A stretch of DNA of 64,000 nucleotides from positions 1 to 64,000 of the forward strand of contig NZ_JABAIT010000003.1 of assembly GCF_012843265.1 (NCBI RefSeq), written 5' to 3'. Position 1 is the first letter of the stretch. The number at the start of each line of letters is the position of its first letter. The notes beneath the pieces were generated by a model that worked only from the letters and a program-made list of their open reading frames with translations, was not told the DNA's origin and did not search any database. The position numbers were made by a program, and so were the translations under genes. This document shows, piece by piece, positions 49,028 through 60,310 of the stretch. The DNA comes from Bacillus sp. DNRA2. Its GTDB lineage: Bacteria > Bacillota > Bacilli > Bacillales > Cytobacillaceae.

Positions 49028-49219
49028 TTGTTCGACTATTAGAGATTTATGCTCGGCTTTCAAGAAAATATGCTCGAATTTTTGAGGAATATGCTCGACT
49101 TTTAAGAATATATGCTTGATGTAAATTTTTGTATGCTCGAAAATATTGCTATATGCTCGGCAAAACCCCAATTTGCTCAACTTTTCTACTTTTTGCTCCT
49201 ATTGAAAGCTATTTGCCCG
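49028..49219. repeat. Ten-copy WTGCTCG array with strict 21/20-nt period
   Basis: A 7-nt motif (consensus WTGCTCG) starts at 49028, 49049, 49070, 49091, 49112, 49133, 49153, 49173, 49193 and 49213. The first five intervals are exactly 21 nt, the last four exactly 20 nt. The bases between are AT-rich and mostly not conserved. On the minus strand the motif reads CGAGCAWA, close to GGCAAATA in the array at 48233. It sits in the 521-nt gap between rqcH and the csgA operon. The rest of the gap (48768-49027) shows nothing I can support. Confidence 0.85.
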
Positions 49220-49243
49220 CTTCCAACCCGCACAATCTCAATC

Positions 49244-49280
49244 ACACAAAAATGATGCTGACTCAAACAAAGTCAGCATC
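49244..49280 (-). terminator. Terminator after rqcH (minus strand)
   Basis: Read on the minus strand, GATGCTGACT (49280-49271), a 7-nt loop and AGTCAGCATC (49263-49254) are followed by ATTTTTGTG. A 10-bp perfect stem. Confidence 0.8.
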
Positions 49281-49288
49281 TCAAAGTC

Positions 49289-50998
49289 TTATTTCTGCAA
49301 TTTTAATACAATTTCTTCACTCGGTGTTACATATACGGTCTGCTGGTTATCGTAAATCACAAAGCCAGGTTTGGCACCGCTTGGCTTTTTCACATGACGG
49401 ACGAGTGTGAAATCAACCGGTACGGAGCTTGATTCCCGTGCTTTACTATAATAGGCAGCAAGTGAAGCAGCCTCCAGAATTGTTTCGTTAGACGGAGATT
49501 TAGAGCGAATCACGACATGTGAGCCGGGAATATCTTTTGTGTGAAACCACAAATCGTCCCGCGCTGCTAATTTATTGGTTAAATAATCATTTTGTTTATT
49601 ATTTTTTCCGACTAAAATTTCAGTACCGTCAGAGGCTGTATAGGCATCGAGGACTGGTTTTGCGTTCACATTCTTTTTCGCCTGCCTTTTCCTGCGGTCA
49701 CGGATATAACCACCCTCGACAAGCTCCTCGCGAATTTCCTCGATATCCTTTGGTGAAGCCGTTTCGACCTGAGCCAGAAGTGCATCGAAATAGCTTACTT
49801 CATCACGGGCCAAAGCAATTTGCTCGCGAACAATCTCCAAGGCGTTTTTCGCCTTCTGATATTTGCTGAAAAACTTTTGAGCATTATCAGACGGTGTTTT
49901 TTGCGGGTCGAGGGGAATCGTAACGGTCCCACCGTTTTCATCATAATAGTTGATGACCTCGATTTCCTTCATGCCTCTAGATACGGCGAATAAATTGGCA
50001 GTGAGCAATTCTCCATATAGCTGATACTCACTGGCACGTTCAGCTTCATTAATAGTCGCTTCCAGTTTGCCGATTTTCTTCTCATTCTTTTCTTTTTCAT
50101 TAACAATGAAGCGCAACAGATCGGTTGCTTGTTGCTTCACGCGGTCACGCCCAGCTTTGCCAAAATAAAACCGGTCAAGCATTTCACTTAAGCTCACAAA
50201 CGTTTTTGCCTCTCCACCTAAAGACTGAAGCGGGAATAAATAAAAGGATTCCTTGCCGTCATGCTCGGTTATCGCAGGCAAATAGTCATGCTGTTTGATT
50301 TTTCCAAGTACGGTTAAAAAAGCCTTTGGTAAAGTAGCCCGATTTGCCAAGCCTGCTTGAAATAAAATCTCTTTGGCAAGAAGCGGCGAGATTCCGGCAA
50401 AACTGTTGACGAACTGTTTATCAAGTTTGCCGGCATTAAAGTCTAAACGACGCAAAATTTCCGCTTCACTCAGTTCTAGAGGATTTTGTTTATCCTGCTG
50501 TGGCGGTAGAATATAAGGCTGCCCCGGTAATATTGCCCGGTGGCTGTTTACGGCAAAGGAGACGTGTTTAATGCTATCTAAAATGATTTGCCGGTCTTTA
50601 TCCACGAGAATGATGTTGCTGTGTCGGCCCATGATTTCTACAATCACCTGCTTGTATGAAAGGTCGCCAAGCTCATTTCGCCCCCTCACTTCAAAAACGA
50701 TAATCCGATCTAGTTCCATTTGATGAATGTCCTCTAAAATATACCCTTCGAGGTGCTTGCGCATGAGCATACAAAACATCGGTGGTTCGGCCGGGTTATC
50801 ATAGCTTTCCTTCGTCAGCTGTGCTCGTGCATAGCTCGGGTGAATCGAAAGCAGAAGGCGATGATTTTTACCATTGGCACGTATTACCAGCAGCAATTCA
50901 TTCGCGAAAGGCTGTTGGACTTTATTAATTCTTCCCCCTTTAAGCGCTTGGGAAAGTTCGTTGGTCATGGCGCGCGTAAATAAACCGTCAAAAGACAT
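49289..50998 (-). CDS. rqcH: Ribosome quality control protein RqcH (NFACT family, YloA)
   Basis: 569 aa from ATG 50998 (B. subtilis 572); TTG 51004 is an alternative, but AGGATG fits the ATG. Starts [21 protein letters not shown] domain with [17 protein letters not shown] and [17 protein letters not shown], the Asp-Arg pair needed for alanine tailing; a central coiled coil (about 270-440) and the NFACT-R domain with [37 protein letters not shown]. Adds C-terminal alanine tails to peptides on obstructed 50S subunits. Older label: fibronectin-binding protein. Divergent from yloB. Confidence 0.95.
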   Translation of the reverse strand: MSFDGLFTRAMTNELSQALKGGRINKVQQPFANELLLVIRANGKNHRLLLSIHPSYARAQLTKESYDNPAEPPMFCMLMRKHLEGYILEDIHQMELDRIIVFEVRGRNELGDLSYKQVIVEIMGRHSNIILVDKDRQIILDSIKHVSFAVNSHRAILPGQPYILPPQQDKQNPLELSEAEILRRLDFNAGKLDKQFVNSFAGISPLLAKEILFQAGLANRATLPKAFLTVLGKIKQHDYLPAITEHDGKESFYLFPLQSLGGEAKTFVSLSEMLDRFYFGKAGRDRVKQQATDLLRFIVNEKEKNEKKIGKLEATINEAERASEYQLYGELLTANLFAVSRGMKEIEVINYYDENGGTVTIPLDPQKTPSDNAQKFFSKYQKAKNALEIVREQIALARDEVSYFDALLAQVETASPKDIEEIREELVEGGYIRDRRKRQAKKNVNAKPVLDAYTASDGTEILVGKNNKQNDYLTNKLAARDDLWFHTKDIPGSHVVIRSKSPSNETILEAASLAAYYSKARESSSVPVDFTLVRHVKKPSGAKPGFVIYDNQQTVYVTPSEEIVLKLQK

Positions 50999-51135
50999 AG
51001 TCAAAACATCCTTTTCTTTATGTAGCGCTCAAGTGTGAGCTTTTCTCTACATTCTATCATTTTTTTGGACGAGGCTGAATAAGCTTTATTTAGATAAGCA
51101 GTATATGTATATAGAGGAGGAAGTGAGATGGCCGG

Positions 51136-53814
51136 ATGAAGTTCCACGAGATGAGTAGAAATGATGTAGGGGAAGCGTTAAACACCGACCTATCCTTAGG
51201 ATTGACCGAACAAGACGTAAAAATGAGGAGAAAACAGTACGGCTTTAATGAGCTCGAAGAAGGGGAAAAACAGTCCGCCATCCTTCTTTTTTTAAGTCAA
51301 TTTAAAGATTTTATGGTCCTTGTGTTGCTTGCTGCCACACTGATTTCTGGTTTATTGGGAGAGTATATTGATGCAATTGCCATCATTGCGATTGTGATTG
51401 TCAATGGCTTTTTAGGCTTTTTTCAAGAACGACGGGCCGAGAAATCCCTACAGGCGTTAAAGGAGCTTTCGGCTCCACAAGTGACGGCGCTCAGAAGCGG
51501 CAAGTGGGTCAAAATTCCTTCTAAGGAATTAGTGCCAGGTGACTTAATTAAATTCATAAGTGGGGACCGCATTGGTGCCGATGTGAGATTAATAGAATCA
51601 TTAAGCTTAGAAATCGAAGAATCCGCATTAACTGGTGAATCATTACCCGTGCAAAAGCACACCGATTCCCTAAATCCAACTGAAAACCTAGGTATTGGTG
51701 ACTTGGAAAATATGGCTTTTATGGGTACGATGGTAACCCGAGGCAGTGGGATAGGCGTTGTATGTGCAATCGGAATGAAAACAGCGATGGGGCAAATTGC
51801 CGACTTGTTACAGTCAGCAGAAACAATGGAAACACCACTGCAACGTCGATTAGAGCAATTAGGAAAAATCTTAATTGTAGCTGCGCTGTTACTTACCGTC
51901 TTGGTGGTAGCGCTAGGGGTCATGCAAGGACATGATTTATATACGATGTTTCTTGCCGGAGTGTCACTTGCTGTTGCCGCTATACCTGAGGGACTTCCTG
52001 CAATCGTAACTGTCGCTTTAAGCCTTGGCGTACAGCGCATGATTAAGAAAAACGCAATTGTCCGTAAGCTTCCAGCGGTAGAAACGCTCGGATGTGCTTC
52101 GGTCATTTGTTCAGATAAAACAGGAACCATGACACAGAACAAGATGACAGTTACCCATCTTTGGAGTGGGGGACGCATATGGACGGTCGATGGTGTAGGT
52201 TATCAGCCAAAGGGAACCTTTTATGATCGGGATCGTCCTTGCAGTCCTGACAGCGAAAAAGCACTTCAACAACTGTTGATGTTTGGGATGCTTTGTAATC
52301 ATGCGGAAATTGCCAAAAAGAATGAAGAATTTATCATCGATGGAGACCCAACTGAAGGGGCGTTGCTGGTTGCTGGAATGAAAGCTGGCTACGGGCGCAA
52401 TCAGTTATTGAAGCAATTTGAAATTGTTAATGAATTCCCATTTGACTCCACTCGAAAAATGATGAGCGTCATTGTCAAAGATCAAACGGGTAAGCATTTT
52501 GTCATTACTAAGGGTGCGCCTGATGTTCTCTTAGGTAAATGCCAATCAGCACTTTGGGACAATAAGACTCAATACTTAAACGCTGAATCAAAAACCAACG
52601 TCCAGAATGCGATTAATGAGCTTGCCTCACAGGCGCTTCGAACCATTGCGATTGGCTTTAAGCCTCTGCAGACAAATACGCTTATCCTTCATGAGACAGA
52701 AGCAGAAAAGGATTTAATTTTTATCGGCTTACAAGGGATGATTGACCCGCCTCGTCCCGAAGTGAAACAAGCTGTAAAGGAATGTCGTGAAGCGGGAATC
52801 AAAACCGTGATGATTACTGGAGACCATGTTATCACTGCTAAGGCAATTGCCAAACAGTTAGGGATCCTTACTGGGAAAGCTAAAGTGCTTGAGGGGAAAG
52901 CGTTATCGGAAATGGAGCTTGATGAGCTCGAAGAAGTCGTTGATGACGTTGCCGTATTTGCGCGTGTTTCGCCTGAACATAAGTTGAAAATTGTAAAGGC
53001 TTTGCAAAATCGTGGACATATTGTTGCGATGACGGGCGATGGGGTGAATGATGCTCCAGCAATCAAGGCTGCTGATATCGGCGTAGCCATGGGGATTACC
53101 GGAACAGATGTTGCGAAAGAAGCATCTGCGCTTGTTCTGTTGGATGATAACTTTGCGACGATTAAAGCGGCGATAAAGGAAGGTCGCAATATATACGAAA
53201 ATATCCGCAAATTTATCCGGTATCTACTTGCATCGAACGTTGGTGAGATTCTCGTTATGTTGTTTGCGATGTTAATGGGATTACCGCTACCACTAGTACC
53301 GATTCAAATCCTCTGGGTTAATCTGGTCACAGATGGTTTGCCAGCGATGGCACTTGGGCTTGACCAGCCTGAAGGTGATGTGATGAAACGAAAACCGCGA
53401 AGTCCGCGCGAGGGTGTTTTTGCGAGAGGATTGGGCTGGAAAGTCGTTTCAAGAGGTTTTTTAATAGGGGCGGTAACGATTGTCGCGTTTATGACGACAT
53501 ACCGCTCCCCGGACGAGCTTGCCTACGCTCAGACTGTTGCCTTCAGTGCACTTGTCATGGCACAATTAATCCATGTATTTGATTGTCGCAGTGAAAATTC
53601 TATATTTTCCCGAAATCCGTTTGAAAATAAATACTTGGTATTGGCGGTTATTTCATCGTTAATCTTAATGTTGGTTGTGATTTACTATCCGCCGTTACAG
53701 CCAATTTTCCATACGGTTCCGATTGTAGCCAAGGATTGGATTTTAATTACAGCATTATCCTCTATTCCAACTTTTTTACTGGCAGGCTCATTTTTCGCAA
53801 GAAAAACAAAATAA
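51136..53814 (+). CDS. yloB: Calcium-translocating P-type ATPase (YloB-like)
   Basis: 892 aa (B. subtilis YloB 890), type IIA/SERCA-like. Cation-transporter N domain; TGES actuator motif (EESALTGESLPV); phosphorylated Asp327 in CSDKTGTMTQNKM; hinge MTGDGVNDAPAIKAADIGVAMG; ten membrane helices with the calcium-site segment VAAIPEGLPA in M4 and LWVNLVTDGLPA in M6. In B. subtilis YloB is a Ca2+ pump linked to spore germination and heat resistance. GGAGGAAG precedes ATG 51136. A terminator follows. Confidence 0.95.
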   Translation: MKFHEMSRNDVGEALNTDLSLGLTEQDVKMRRKQYGFNELEEGEKQSAILLFLSQFKDFMVLVLLAATLISGLLGEYIDAIAIIAIVIVNGFLGFFQERRAEKSLQALKELSAPQVTALRSGKWVKIPSKELVPGDLIKFISGDRIGADVRLIESLSLEIEESALTGESLPVQKHTDSLNPTENLGIGDLENMAFMGTMVTRGSGIGVVCAIGMKTAMGQIADLLQSAETMETPLQRRLEQLGKILIVAALLLTVLVVALGVMQGHDLYTMFLAGVSLAVAAIPEGLPAIVTVALSLGVQRMIKKNAIVRKLPAVETLGCASVICSDKTGTMTQNKMTVTHLWSGGRIWTVDGVGYQPKGTFYDRDRPCSPDSEKALQQLLMFGMLCNHAEIAKKNEEFIIDGDPTEGALLVAGMKAGYGRNQLLKQFEIVNEFPFDSTRKMMSVIVKDQTGKHFVITKGAPDVLLGKCQSALWDNKTQYLNAESKTNVQNAINELASQALRTIAIGFKPLQTNTLILHETEAEKDLIFIGLQGMIDPPRPEVKQAVKECREAGIKTVMITGDHVITAKAIAKQLGILTGKAKVLEGKALSEMELDELEEVVDDVAVFARVSPEHKLKIVKALQNRGHIVAMTGDGVNDAPAIKAADIGVAMGITGTDVAKEASALVLLDDNFATIKAAIKEGRNIYENIRKFIRYLLASNVGEILVMLFAMLMGLPLPLVPIQILWVNLVTDGLPAMALGLDQPEGDVMKRKPRSPREGVFARGLGWKVVSRGFLIGAVTIVAFMTTYRSPDELAYAQTVAFSALVMAQLIHVFDCRSENSIFSRNPFENKYLVLAVISSLILMLVVIYYPPLQPIFHTVPIVAKDWILITALSSIPTFLLAGSFFARKTK

Positions 53815-53831
53815 AGTATGTTATAATTCAC

Positions 53832-53862
53832 AAGGTAATAGAGGGGTCTCTATTACCTTTTT
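53832..53862 (+). terminator. Terminator after yloB
   Basis: AAGGTAATAGAG (53832-53843), loop GGGT and CTCTATTACCTT (53848-53859) followed by TTTC. A 12-bp perfect stem. Confidence 0.88.
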
Positions 53863-53935
53863 CTTATCTTGTTTCATTAGTAAATAGATTCGCTTATGCA
53901 AAGAGAGAGTTTCTTCATAGATTGGATGTGTGACA

Positions 53936-54811
53936 ATGATCGTAAGCATGACGGGTTTTGGTCGAAGTAAAAAAGAATCTGATCAACTTAGTGTCACGGT
54001 TGAAATCAAAACGGTGAATCATCGTTTTTGTGAGTTTTATTTTCGAATGCCAAGAGTTCTTTTAAAAATTGAAGATAAATTGAAAAAGAAGCTAAGTGAT
54101 TATATCTTAAGAGGCAGGGTAGAGGTTTTTGTTACCTTGACTGGAGATGCAGTCATTAATCGTAAGGTTCACATTGATTGGAACCTGCTTGACGAGTACT
54201 ATCAATACATAACCGCAATTAAAGAGAAATACAGTTTATCAGAGCAAGTCTCGTTAAAGGAGCTTATCGAACGGGAAGAAATCATCACATTTGAGGAAAG
54301 TGATGAGGAAAACGGTGAGCTTGAAGCGCTCGTCATCGCTGCTGTGGAAGAAGCAGCACTGAGCCTTAAAGAGATGAGGCAAACAGAAGGGGAAGCATTG
54401 GCACAGGATGTTTCTGACAACCTAGCGCAGCTGAAAAATCGGGCAACTCAATTGAAGGAATATGCTCCGACAGTTGTTAACCAATATAAGGATCGAATTA
54501 CGAAGCGAATGCAGGACTATTTATCCGGTCAAATCGATGAAGCGAGAATCGTGACTGAGGTTGCTATATTTGCTGAAAAAGTCGATATTAATGAAGAACT
54601 TACAAGATTAAACAGTCATATACAACAATTTCAAAAAACGATATTATTGAAAGAGCCGGTTGGCCGAAAGCTTGATTTTCTTGTGCAAGAAATGAATCGT
54701 GAGGTTAACACGATTGGCTCCAAAGCGAATGACTCGGCAATTGCCAGTGAAGTGGTCGAAATGAAGAGTTTATTAGAGAAAATTAAAGAACAGGTTCAGA
54801 ATATCGAATAG
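53936..54811 (+). CDS. yicC: YicC family endoribonuclease (YloC)
   Basis: 291 aa from ATG 53936, the B. subtilis length; GTG 53930 is in frame upstream but MIVSMTGFGRSKKE is the family start. YicC-like N domain with VEIKTVNHRFCEFYFRMPR and a C-terminal DUF1732 with LLKEPVGRKLDFLVQEMNREVNTIGSKAND. E. coli YicC is an endoribonuclease; in Bacillus the role is less clear. First of the run through rpoZ. Confidence 0.9.
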   Translation: MIVSMTGFGRSKKESDQLSVTVEIKTVNHRFCEFYFRMPRVLLKIEDKLKKKLSDYILRGRVEVFVTLTGDAVINRKVHIDWNLLDEYYQYITAIKEKYSLSEQVSLKELIEREEIITFEESDEENGELEALVIAAVEEAALSLKEMRQTEGEALAQDVSDNLAQLKNRATQLKEYAPTVVNQYKDRITKRMQDYLSGQIDEARIVTEVAIFAEKVDINEELTRLNSHIQQFQKTILLKEPVGRKLDFLVQEMNREVNTIGSKANDSAIASEVVEMKSLLEKIKEQVQNIE

Positions 54812-54871
54812 AACCGTTTAGCCTTTGTGGTCTGCGGTAAAAATGGAAAGAGAGTTTACAGGGGGATTACT

Positions 54872-55764
<893 letters not shown>

Positions 55765-55766
55765 AC

Positions 55767-55988
55767 ATGCTTTATCCTTCGATTGATTCATTATTAACTA
55801 AGATTGATTCAAAGTATTCACTAGTATCAGTAGCAGCTAAACGTGCAAGAATTTTACAAGAGGATGGAAGTTATCAGCTTCCAAAATACGTGTCCCATAA
55901 AAATGTAGGTAAATCTCTTGAAGAAATTCATGCTGGTAAATTAACATTTGCTAATGTGCCAAATATGGATGATGCTCCGACTGAATAA
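55767..55988 (+). CDS. rpoZ: RNA polymerase omega subunit
   Basis: 73 aa (B. subtilis YloH 67). [30 protein letters not shown] is the conserved core that wraps the beta-prime C-terminus. C-terminus acidic. Next to gmk as in most Firmicutes. Terminator follows. Confidence 0.95.
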   Translation: MLYPSIDSLLTKIDSKYSLVSVAAKRARILQEDGSYQLPKYVSHKNVGKSLEEIHAGKLTFANVPNMDDAPTE

Positions 55989-55997
55989 GGTCAACCA

Positions 55998-56028
55998 AAT
56001 AACAACCTGTATGGGTTGTTATTTTTTT
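55998..56028 (+). terminator. Terminator after rpoZ
   Basis: AATAACAACC (55998-56007), loop TGTATG and GGTTGTTATT (56014-56023) running into a seven-T tract. Confidence 0.88.
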
Positions 56029-56138
56029 AGGTTGTAAGCTGTTGGACAGCGCAGTGCCTAAAAGCCTAAAAGAATGAAAAAATTCTAATCTTCTTGCATA
56101 ATAAAAAGAAAGAAATGTCGAAAGGTGGGGGCAAATAC

Positions 56139-57332
56139 ATGTTAAACGGAAAAAAGATTCTCCTTTGTGTAACCGGTGGTATTGCGGTATACAAAGCAGC
56201 AGCACTAACGAGTAAACTTACCCAAGCAGGGGCTTCTGTTAAAGTGATTCTCAGTGATGCTGCAGCAAAGTTCGTCACACCGTTAACTTTTCAAGCATTA
56301 TCAAAAAATGATGTATATACGGATACATTTGATGAAAAAGATTCAAAAGTGATTGCGCATATTGATTTGGCGGATTGGGCAGATCTTGTTCTTGTTGCAC
56401 CTGCAACAGCTAATACGATTGCGAAACTGACTTACGGTTTAGCAGATAATATGATTACGACGACATTGCTGGCAACAACGGCTCCAGTCTGGATTGCTCC
56501 TGCCATGAACGTCCATATGTACGACCATCCTGCTGTTCAAAATAATATTATGACTTTAGCCCAATATGGCTATCAATTTATCGAGCCAAGTGAAGGCTAT
56601 TTAGCCTGTGGCTATGTTGGCAAAGGTCGATTGGAAGAGCCTGAAAAAATGGTTGAGCTTATCAAGCTATCTTTTGCCAAAAAGAATCCAAAGCTAATCG
56701 GCAAAAAGGTCATTATTACCGCTGGTCCTACCCAGGAAGCCATTGACCCGGTTCGTTATATCACGAATCATTCGACTGGAAAAATGGGTTATGCAATTGC
56801 TGAGGAAGCAAGTAAGGCTGGGGCGGATGTTTTGTTAATCTCAGGACCTGTCAGCATCACGCCACCAAACGGTGTCACGGTTGTGAAGGTGAAAAGCGCT
56901 GAAGAAATGTATCAAGCGGTAATAAAGGAATATGATCAAGCAGATGTGGTCATCAAAACTGCCGCTGTTGCGGATTACCGACCAAAAATTCAGCATGACA
57001 ATAAAATGAAAAAGCAGCCTGGTGAGCAGGTACTGGAATTAGAACGTACGAAGGACATTCTGTTTGAGTTAGGGCAAAGAAAGGCGAAGCAAATTTTGGT
57101 TGGCTTTGCGGCAGAAACAGAACATGTCGAAGAATACGCCATGGGCAAGTTGAAAAAGAAAAATACGGATATGATTGTGGCTAATAATGTGAAAACTGCT
57201 GGAGCAGGATTTGGGACTGAAACGAATATTGTCACGATTTTTAAAAAGGATGGAAGTAGTCTTGAACTTCCGTTAATGTCCAAGCATGAGGTGGCACAGA
57301 ACATCCTCGACCAAATTTCGCAGTTACTATAG
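56139..57332 (+). CDS. coaBC: Bifunctional phosphopantothenoylcysteine decarboxylase/synthase CoaBC
   Basis: 397 aa from ATG 56139 with AAAGGTGGGGG upstream; an earlier in-frame start at 56094 lies before it. CoaC half (1-185): FMN-binding CVTGGIAVYKA, His74 in IAHIDLADWADL, PAMN (121-124) and Cys157 in LACGYVGKGRL. CoaB half: TAGPTQEAIDPVRYITNHSTGKMG from 194, and AVADYRPK. Makes 4'-phosphopantetheine from phosphopantothenate and cysteine, linking with the panE-like gene at the left end. Confidence 0.96.
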   Translation: MLNGKKILLCVTGGIAVYKAAALTSKLTQAGASVKVILSDAAAKFVTPLTFQALSKNDVYTDTFDEKDSKVIAHIDLADWADLVLVAPATANTIAKLTYGLADNMITTTLLATTAPVWIAPAMNVHMYDHPAVQNNIMTLAQYGYQFIEPSEGYLACGYVGKGRLEEPEKMVELIKLSFAKKNPKLIGKKVIITAGPTQEAIDPVRYITNHSTGKMGYAIAEEASKAGADVLLISGPVSITPPNGVTVVKVKSAEEMYQAVIKEYDQADVVIKTAAVADYRPKIQHDNKMKKQPGEQVLELERTKDILFELGQRKAKQILVGFAAETEHVEEYAMGKLKKKNTDMIVANNVKTAGAGFGTETNIVTIFKKDGSSLELPLMSKHEVAQNILDQISQLL

Positions 57333-57343
57333 GATGAGGAATT

Positions 57344-59761
57344 ATGAAAATAGCTAATGTTGTTGTGGATGTTGCAGCTAAACAAGTTGACAAAGGTTTT
57401 GACTATCTTATACCTGAACAATGGCAAGGTGTAATCGAACCTGGCATGCGAGTGGTGGTGCCATTTGGTCCCCGTCAGCTTCAAGGTTTTGTCATAGCTT
57501 TGAAGGATGAATCAGATTTCGATATCGCTAAGCTTAAAGAAATCATTGAACCGATGGATTTGACACCTGTCCTGAATCCAGAAATGCTAAATCTCGGACA
57601 TTGGCTGACAAATGAGGTGCTTTGTACGAAAATCTCGGCCTTTCAAGCGATGCTTCCTGCTGCCTTAAAGGCGCAATATGAAAAAAATATCGTACTGGCT
57701 GAAACAGCAGCGATTGCCGATGTTGATGAAAAACTACGTCACTACCTTTTTACGACAAAGCAAATGTCCTGGAAGGAAGCACTCCACCACGATTTAATTT
57801 CGACTGTCCATAAAGAAGTAGCAAAAGGAACGGTTGAAGTGCACTATGTCGTAAAGGAGAAAACGAAGAAAAAGAAACGACTTCACGTCCTTCCAGCATT
57901 ATCAGGTCCTGAGCTTGAACGAGAAAAAGCCAATCTAACCAAAGCTAAAAAACAATTGCAGCTCGTTGATTATTTCCTAGCGAATCCCGAACCAATCGAA
58001 TTGCAAAAGCTACTCGAAAAGCTGTCCATTGGTAGTGCAACAATTAAAAGCTTAGTTGAAAAGGGGATATTGCAGCAAGAGGAAATCGAAGTGTATCGAG
58101 ATCCCTATGCCGAGCGGGAGTTTAAGCGGACTGAACCGTTTCCGCTAACAGACCAGCAGTCTCAAGCAATTGCACCGATAATGAGCTCGATTGAAAATGA
58201 TCAACATCGTGTCTTTCTTTTATATGGAGTAACAGGCAGTGGTAAAACGGAAATTTATCTGCAATCAATTCAAGAAGTAATTGATAAAGGAAAGGAAGCC
58301 ATCGTGCTTGTTCCGGAAATTGCCCTGACCCCACAAATGGTCAATCGTTTTAAAGGGCGCTTTGGCAACCTAGTTGCCGTCTTGCATAGCGGACTTTCAA
58401 ATGGTGAGAAATATGATGAGTGGCGGAAAATTCAGCGCAAAGAGGTTTCGGTGGTTGTTGGAGCTCGCTCGGCTATTTTTGCACCATTCGAAAATTTAGG
58501 CATTATTATTATTGATGAGGAGCATGAAACAAGCTATAAGCAAGAGGAGAACCCACGGTATCATGCCAGAGATGTTGCGATTCACCGCGCCGAGCGTTAT
58601 TCATGTCCGGTTATCTTAGGAAGTGCCACACCAGCGCTTGAAACCTTCGCCAGAGCTCAAAAAGGTGTTTATCAATCATTAATCCTATCGAAACGGATGA
58701 ATGATCAGGCTCTGCCGTCTGTGAAAATCATTGATATGCGTGAGGAGCTTCGCAACGGCAATCGCTCGATGTTCTCGACAGATTTATTTGAAAAGCTTCA
58801 GGATCGCATCCAAAAGAAACAGCAAACCGTGTTATTTCTAAATAAACGCGGTCATTCTTCGTTCGTGATGTGTCGGGATTGTGGGTATGTTGTATTATGT
58901 CCGCACTGTGAAATCTCATTAACCTATCACCGCGTTCAAAATAATATGAAATGTCATTATTGTGGTTATGAATCAGCAGTGCCGAAGCTTTGCCCAGAAT
59001 GTCAAAGCGAGCATATTCGCTATTTCGGTACTGGTACTCAGAAGGTTGAAGAGGAGCTAGCAAAGCTCCTGCCTGAGGCCAGGGTCATTCGAATGGATGT
59101 GGATACAACCACTCGTAAAGGTTCGCATGAAAGGCTGTTGACTGAATTTCAGCAGGGAAAAGCTGATATTTTATTAGGAACGCAGATGATTGCCAAAGGA
59201 CTTGATTTTCCGAATATTACCCTTGTTGGCGTCCTGTCGGCTGATACCATGTTACATCTGCCTGATTTTCGCGCTTCTGAAAAAACATTTCAATTGTTAA
59301 CCCAAGTAAGTGGAAGAGCAGGTCGACACCAGCTCCCTGGTGAGGTTGTGATTCAAACCTATACCCCTGAGCATTACAGTATTGAATTGGCTGGGGAGCA
59401 GGATTTTGATCAATTTTATACAAAAGAAATGATGATGCGCAAAATTCATCAATACCCACCGTTCTTTTATTTGACGCTGATTACGGTAAGCCACGAGGAG
59501 CTCATGAAGGTGGTCTCGGTTACCGAGAAAATTGCCCGCTATTTACGATCACATCTGTCAAATAAAGCTGTCATTTTAGGCCCGGTCGCTTCACCAATCC
59601 CGAGGATCAAGGATAGATATCGATATCAATGTTTGATAAAATACAAACGGGAACCAGAATTGACAAATACGTTAATTAAAATCAATGAATTATTTTTACC
59701 AGAAACAACAAGAAATGGAATGCAAATCTCAATAGATATGAATCCATTTATTTTAATGTAA
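57344..59761 (+). CDS. priA: Primosomal replication restart helicase PriA
   Basis: 805 aa, the B. subtilis length. N-terminal 3' DNA-binding domain (1-105), winged helix, then superfamily 2 helicase: Walker A GVTGSGKT at 295-302, Walker B DEEH at 391-394, and motif VSGRAGR in the second lobe. The zinc-binding insert contains four CxxC pairs (CRDCG, CPHC, CHYCG, CPEC). Reloads the replisome at stalled forks. Confidence 0.97.
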   Translation: MKIANVVVDVAAKQVDKGFDYLIPEQWQGVIEPGMRVVVPFGPRQLQGFVIALKDESDFDIAKLKEIIEPMDLTPVLNPEMLNLGHWLTNEVLCTKISAFQAMLPAALKAQYEKNIVLAETAAIADVDEKLRHYLFTTKQMSWKEALHHDLISTVHKEVAKGTVEVHYVVKEKTKKKKRLHVLPALSGPELEREKANLTKAKKQLQLVDYFLANPEPIELQKLLEKLSIGSATIKSLVEKGILQQEEIEVYRDPYAEREFKRTEPFPLTDQQSQAIAPIMSSIENDQHRVFLLYGVTGSGKTEIYLQSIQEVIDKGKEAIVLVPEIALTPQMVNRFKGRFGNLVAVLHSGLSNGEKYDEWRKIQRKEVSVVVGARSAIFAPFENLGIIIIDEEHETSYKQEENPRYHARDVAIHRAERYSCPVILGSATPALETFARAQKGVYQSLILSKRMNDQALPSVKIIDMREELRNGNRSMFSTDLFEKLQDRIQKKQQTVLFLNKRGHSSFVMCRDCGYVVLCPHCEISLTYHRVQNNMKCHYCGYESAVPKLCPECQSEHIRYFGTGTQKVEEELAKLLPEARVIRMDVDTTTRKGSHERLLTEFQQGKADILLGTQMIAKGLDFPNITLVGVLSADTMLHLPDFRASEKTFQLLTQVSGRAGRHQLPGEVVIQTYTPEHYSIELAGEQDFDQFYTKEMMMRKIHQYPPFFYLTLITVSHEELMKVVSVTEKIARYLRSHLSNKAVILGPVASPIPRIKDRYRYQCLIKYKREPELTNTLIKINELFLPETTRNGMQISIDMNPFILM

Positions 59762-59821
59762 AGTTATGAGATTGCAGATTTTAGTTGAAAATGAAAGATA
59801 TAGATAATTGGAGGAACGGAA

Positions 59822-60310
59822 TTGGCTATTCGAAAAATCGTAACCTATCCCGCTGAGATATTAGAAACGAAGTGTGAGACGGTCACAGTGTTTGATAAAA
59901 AGCTAGCGAGAATTTTAGACGATATGTACGATACGATGATTGAGCATGATGGAGTCGGGCTTGCCGCTCCGCAAATCGGTTTAAATAAACGGATTGCGAT
60001 TGTCGATATTGATGATGAAATGGGTACCATTGAGCTAATCAATCCGAAAATCGTCGAAGCAACCGGCAGTCAACTTGGACCAGAAGGGTGTTTAAGCTTT
60101 CCGGGAGTTTACGGAGAAGTAACTCGGGCAAATTATGTCAAGGTTCAAGCACAAGATCGTAAAGGACGAACCTACTTAATTGAGGCAGAAGAATTTTTAG
60201 CACGAGCAATTCAGCACGAACTTGACCATTTGGATGGTGTCCTGTTTACAACGAAAGTGACGAGATATTTAACGGAAAGTGAATTGGAAGGAGGCGAAGC
60301 GGAATCATGA
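59822..60310 (+). CDS. def: Peptide deformylase
   Basis: 162 aa from TTG 59822 with GGAGGAACGG upstream. Motif 1 GVGLAAPQ (44-51), motif 2 EGCLSFP with metal ligand Cys90, motif 3 QHELDH with His132, Glu133 and His136. Iron-dependent removal of the N-terminal formyl group. The C-terminal length suggests the DefA-like form. Stop overlaps fmt (ATGA), pairing deformylase with formylase. Confidence 0.96.
   Translation: MAIRKIVTYPAEILETKCETVTVFDKKLARILDDMYDTMIEHDGVGLAAPQIGLNKRIAIVDIDDEMGTIELINPKIVEATGSQLGPEGCLSFPGVYGEVTRANYVKVQAQDRKGRTYLIEAEEFLARAIQHELDHLDGVLFTTKVTRYLTESELEGGEAES

Noticed and set aside
49028-49219. Possible CRISPR array
   Set aside because: The conserved part is only 7 nt and the period 20-21 nt, while CRISPR repeats are about 24-40 nt with similar-length unique spacers. 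No cas genes are in the window.
51423-52178. 251-codon minus-strand frame inside the P-type ATPase gene
   Set aside because: Antisense shadow of a strongly conserved gene; Ser/Pro/Thr-rich without any domain. The 173-codon frame at 52689-53210 is rejected for the same reason.
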